From contig CADBTH010000207.1 of assembly GCA_902797495.1 (NCBI GenBank), positions 1 through 15,466 on the forward strand: 15,466 nt of DNA, read 5' to 3'. Of this stretch, positions 13,341 to 15,466 are shown one piece after another (the stretch's first letter is position 1; each line of letters starts with the position of its first letter). The notes below the pieces were generated by a model, which made no database searches, had not been told where the DNA came from, and was given only the letters and a program-made list of their open reading frames with translations. Made by a program: the position numbers and the translations under genes. This DNA is from an uncultured Ruminococcus sp. GTDB taxonomy: Bacteria; Bacillota; Clostridia; Oscillospirales; CAG-272.

Positions 13341-13367
13341 ACCCGCCCGCGAATAACGCGAGCGGGT
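13341..13367 (-). terminator. Hairpin terminator after the AMP-ligase gene
   Basis: Arms ACCCGCCCGCG (13341-13351) and CGCGAGCGGGT (13357-13367) pair over 11 positions with one mismatch and a five-base loop. In the minus direction it is followed by ATTTGTCG, a weak tail. It separates the ligase gene from the lysine-operon promoter. Confidence 0.55.
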
Positions 13368-13368
13368 A

Positions 13369-13453
13369 AAATTGACAATTGATTCGCTTGGCAAACAGAT
13401 TTATTGTTTGCACAACTCCTCCGCTTGTTTTTCAAGCGCGCGGTAGTCAATTT
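13369..13453. repeat. Nested inverted repeats downstream of the ligase gene
   Basis: An eight-base inverted repeat (AAATTGAC at 13369-13376, GTCAATTT at 13446-13453) encloses two small hairpins: GCAAACA/TGTTTGC (13391-13397, 13405-13411) and CGCTTG/CAAGCG (13422-13427, 13433-13438). The right arm overlaps the end of the ligase gene. It holds no gene; it may be a folded 3' untranslated region or a remnant of a small element. Confidence 0.35.
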
Positions 13454-15311
13454 AATCAATTACAACATTTAACTTACCAACAAGGTTTGTATTTGCGTTG
13501 TATATCTCAGCTGTATCCTCATTTAGCTTTTGATAATCCACTTTTCCGACAGGGGTACGAGGAAGCGTGTTCAAAACTCTGATTACATCAGGGTAATACT
13601 TCTCAGGCAAGGCGTCTGCTATCGTCTTTTTGATGCTTTCTATTGCATCCATTTTGCTAATATCACAAAACTCATCGATGACGACATGGAGTATGAGTTT
13701 GCCCTCATATTCCATTAGCTTGCAGATTTTGATATACCTATCAGTTTTTATCTTTTCAACGATATCGAGCAGCTTAACTTTTTCAGTATGATCGCCAACA
13801 TTTATTTCTACCGGAGGCTTATCTCTATCCAAAACAAACAGACAGCCATTTTTATCAACATAAGCATAGTCTTTTGTATCGTACCAAACGGTTCCTTTTT
13901 CGTCTGTATAAAGCGCTTGCTTTGTTAAATCTTCACGTCCCAGATACCCAAGCATAAGGCATGGGCTCGTAATAAGCAACCTGCCAGGTTGATTATATGT
14001 AAGATCCTTAAAATCGGAGTCAACAATTTTTACGTTGTTAAAAGGAAGAGGAATGCCTGAAGATCCTAATGCTCTGCAATCCGGATGAGTAAAGCTGAAT
14101 GTGGTATTCACCTCGGATGATCCATACCCGACAGTTTGAAACAAACCAGTCTTTTCATAGAAAGTTTTTTGCTGGTTAATTTCAGCTCTTTCTCCACCGA
14201 CGATTACACCTGTCAGTTGTGTGGATATCTTCTTGATTGTTTTGTTTGGCAAATGGAGAATAGAATCCCATAAAAACTGAGACCATATTCCAATCTGCGG
14301 CAAATGTTTGCTAATATACTTTGGGATAGAACTGTATGATAAATCAAGTTCAAGCACTTCTGTGCCACCAAGGCACAGAACGGCATGGATAATATCGGCA
14401 TCCCAAAACGCCAAAAACGGAGGAACGAGCGCCAAGTTTTTTTCGCCTCGTTTAAAGCCTATATTTCCTATGATTTGCTGATAGGCCAAAGCATTGTTTG
14501 CATCATGTGAAATCATAACCGCTTTGTTTTGCCCGGTTGTACCGCTTGTAAAAGCAATGTTACTAGGCATATTTGGCTCATATACACTTTTAGGGTTTTC
14601 GGCATTAGGTTTGTAGTGCTTTAAAAAATCTTTGAATGATACTACATTATTAATTGATTTGCCCTCTTTTCGATTTTTCCACATTAAAAGGGCAATCTTC
14701 CATCGTTCGAAATTGTAGGCCTGAGTTGACCGAGCAAGCGGCAGACGAACTTTGATAATGTCTCTGCATTCGGGGTCGTTTATGATTTGAGAAACCTTAT
14801 CTTCAAGGATGTCTAATGCAAAGATAATTTTTGGTTTTATAATTGAGATTTCATCAAGAAGAACACTTTTGTTTTCTACTATGTTGTCTGCATCCATAAA
14901 ATTTAGGTTACATGTAATGACTCCAATTGTAGAACAAGCATATTTGAGAGCGACAAGTTCCGGCGTAGAAAGGGCAATAGAACACACAATATCGCCTTTG
15001 CGCAGATCATAGCCATAATACAGAATGTTTACAAATTGATCCACCATCGCTTCAAACAGCTTGACCGTGAATTTCTTCTTGCCGCGATTGTTAAGAATGA
15101 TATGATTCGGATAAGCAGCATTACATTGAAACATAAAATCCCGCTGATTCATTTTTGGAAACTTGCTATTCATAGCTTCTTCCGTGTACCACTGTTCCCA
15201 AATGCGATCTTCATGGATTATTCCGGTAATTGGATGATTTAATGATCTACGATTTTCTTCCTTTATAATGTCATGGAGTGGCAATGTTTCAGCCAGCTTC
15301 TTTTCCTGCAT
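13452..15311 (-). CDS. AMP-forming acyl/aryl ligase (ANL superfamily)
   Basis: This 619-residue enzyme belongs to the adenylate-forming ANL superfamily (acyl-CoA synthetases, aryl-CoA ligases, NRPS adenylation domains), which activate a carboxylate with ATP and usually pass it to CoA or a carrier protein. Seen: P-loop TSGTTGQNKA (255-264, A3), YGSSE (396-400, A5), YDTKDY with D481 (A7, the TGD motif altered to TKD), LDRDK (494-498, A8), and PRTPVGKVD with catalytic K590 (A10). The usual A8 G-x-x-(I/V)-x-P-x-E-I-E segment is altered to NVGDHTEKVKLLDIVEKI. The N-terminal 60 residues are polar. No fused carrier or reductase domain is present. AAGGAG lies seven bases before ATG. The gene is plainly more AT-rich than its neighbours and has no functional link with the lysine operon, suggesting transfer. 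Substrate and pathway cannot be named. Confidence 0.83.
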   Translation of the reverse strand: MQEKKLAETLPLHDIIKEENRRSLNHPITGIIHEDRIWEQWYTEEAMNSKFPKMNQRDFMFQCNAAYPNHIILNNRGKKKFTVKLFEAMVDQFVNILYYGYDLRKGDIVCSIALSTPELVALKYACSTIGVITCNLNFMDADNIVENKSVLLDEISIIKPKIIFALDILEDKVSQIINDPECRDIIKVRLPLARSTQAYNFERWKIALLMWKNRKEGKSINNVVSFKDFLKHYKPNAENPKSVYEPNMPSNIAFTSGTTGQNKAVMISHDANNALAYQQIIGNIGFKRGEKNLALVPPFLAFWDADIIHAVLCLGGTEVLELDLSYSSIPKYISKHLPQIGIWSQFLWDSILHLPNKTIKKISTQLTGVIVGGERAEINQQKTFYEKTGLFQTVGYGSSEVNTTFSFTHPDCRALGSSGIPLPFNNVKIVDSDFKDLTYNQPGRLLITSPCLMLGYLGREDLTKQALYTDEKGTVWYDTKDYAYVDKNGCLFVLDRDKPPVEINVGDHTEKVKLLDIVEKIKTDRYIKICKLMEYEGKLILHVVIDEFCDISKMDAIESIKKTIADALPEKYYPDVIRVLNTLPRTPVGKVDYQKLNEDTAEIYNANTNLVGKLNVVID

Positions 15312-15336
15312 GGTGTGTCTCCTTACAAATAAGAGC

Positions 15337-15351
15337 CTGCCCTGCGGGCAG
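15337..15351 (-). promoter_or_regulatory. Hairpin in the ligase-gene leader
   Basis: CTGCCC (15337-15342) and GGGCAG (15346-15351) form a perfect six-base-pair stem with a three-base loop, about 13 bases upstream of the AAGGAG site. The tail CTCTTATTTG is only mildly T-rich. Its role is unknown, and no clear promoter for the ligase gene was found between it and the terminator further upstream. Confidence 0.35.
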
Positions 15352-15372
15352 AACCTTGTTATTCGCTTCGCT

Positions 15373-15406
15373 CATAATAAAAAAGTGCGCAGCCGAAGCC
15401 GCGCAC
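15373..15406 (-). terminator. Terminator of a gene beyond the right edge
   Basis: On the minus strand GTGCGC.GC, loop TTCG, GC.GCGCAC (15385-15406) makes a stable stem with one mismatch, capped by a stable UUCG tetraloop, followed by TTTTTTATTATG (15373-15384). It marks the end of a minus-strand transcription unit outside the window, so the ligase gene is probably not co-transcribed with it. The remaining 60 bases to the window end hold no recognised feature. Confidence 0.8.
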
Positions 15407-15466
15407 GAAAAACGCACAACTTCGATTGCTGCGACACAATTGCTTTGACTTCGGAGAAGTGCAAAA

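Noticed and set aside
13382..15368. The eight-base direct repeat ATTCGCTT (13382-13389 and 15361-15368) as target-site duplication or attachment sites flanking the ligase gene.
   Set aside because: An eight-base match between two flanks of about 100 bases each is quite likely by chance; no transposase, integrase or terminal inverted repeats accompany it.

Overview
The window looks like chromosomal DNA of a fairly GC-rich, low-motility-of-evidence Clostridia member (Firmicutes), most plausibly an uncultured Oscillospirales/Ruminococcaceae-type gut or rumen bacterium. The reasons are the Gram-positive style strong Shine-Dalgarno sites, the rpmH-rnpA-yidD-yidC-jag block, an L-box lysine riboswitch, a meso-diaminopimelate dehydrogenase, a type I dockerin on a secreted carbohydrate-binding-like protein, and a methylglyoxal-synthase homologue of clostridial type. 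Family and taxon assignments are from recognised motifs only; no database search was run.

Layout. Bases 1-207 are the 3' part of RNase P RNA (rnpB), cut by the window edge. A clear promoter (309-337) then drives a plus-strand pair: a MinD-type ATPase (TTG start) and a methylglyoxal-synthase-like protein whose catalytic residues are substituted. After a terminator comes a YmdB-type phosphodiesterase. A palindromic repeat and a strong terminator (2471-2560) separate these from everything downstream, which is all on the minus strand.

Reading the minus strand region by region: a secreted 709-residue dockerin protein with its own promoter (2575-4763); the translation/membrane block rpmH-rnpA-yidD-yidC-jag-rsmG (8840 down to 4786), with a strong promoter upstream of rpmH, a terminator between rpmH and rnpA, and a hairpin between jag and rsmG where mnmE/mnmG would commonly be; and the lysine operon dapA-dapB-ddh-lysA (12984 down to 9004), preceded by promoter, lysine riboswitch and terminator. 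The last gene, 15311 down to 13452, is a stand-alone AMP-forming ligase in visibly AT-rich DNA, probably acquired by transfer; a terminator at the right edge belongs to a gene outside the window.

How the genes work together. dapA, dapB, ddh and lysA form the whole route from aspartate semialdehyde to lysine by the one-step dehydrogenase branch, all controlled by one lysine-sensing RNA. rnpA and rnpB, the two RNase P subunits, lie only 8 kb apart. YidD, YidC and the KH-R3H protein Jag support membrane-protein insertion and RNA-linked control of growth. The most unusual points are the active-site-substituted methylglyoxal-synthase homologue coupled to a MinD-type ATPase, an 18-codon leader ORF abutting the rpmH ribosome binding site, and the loss of the conserved groove arginine in YidC.
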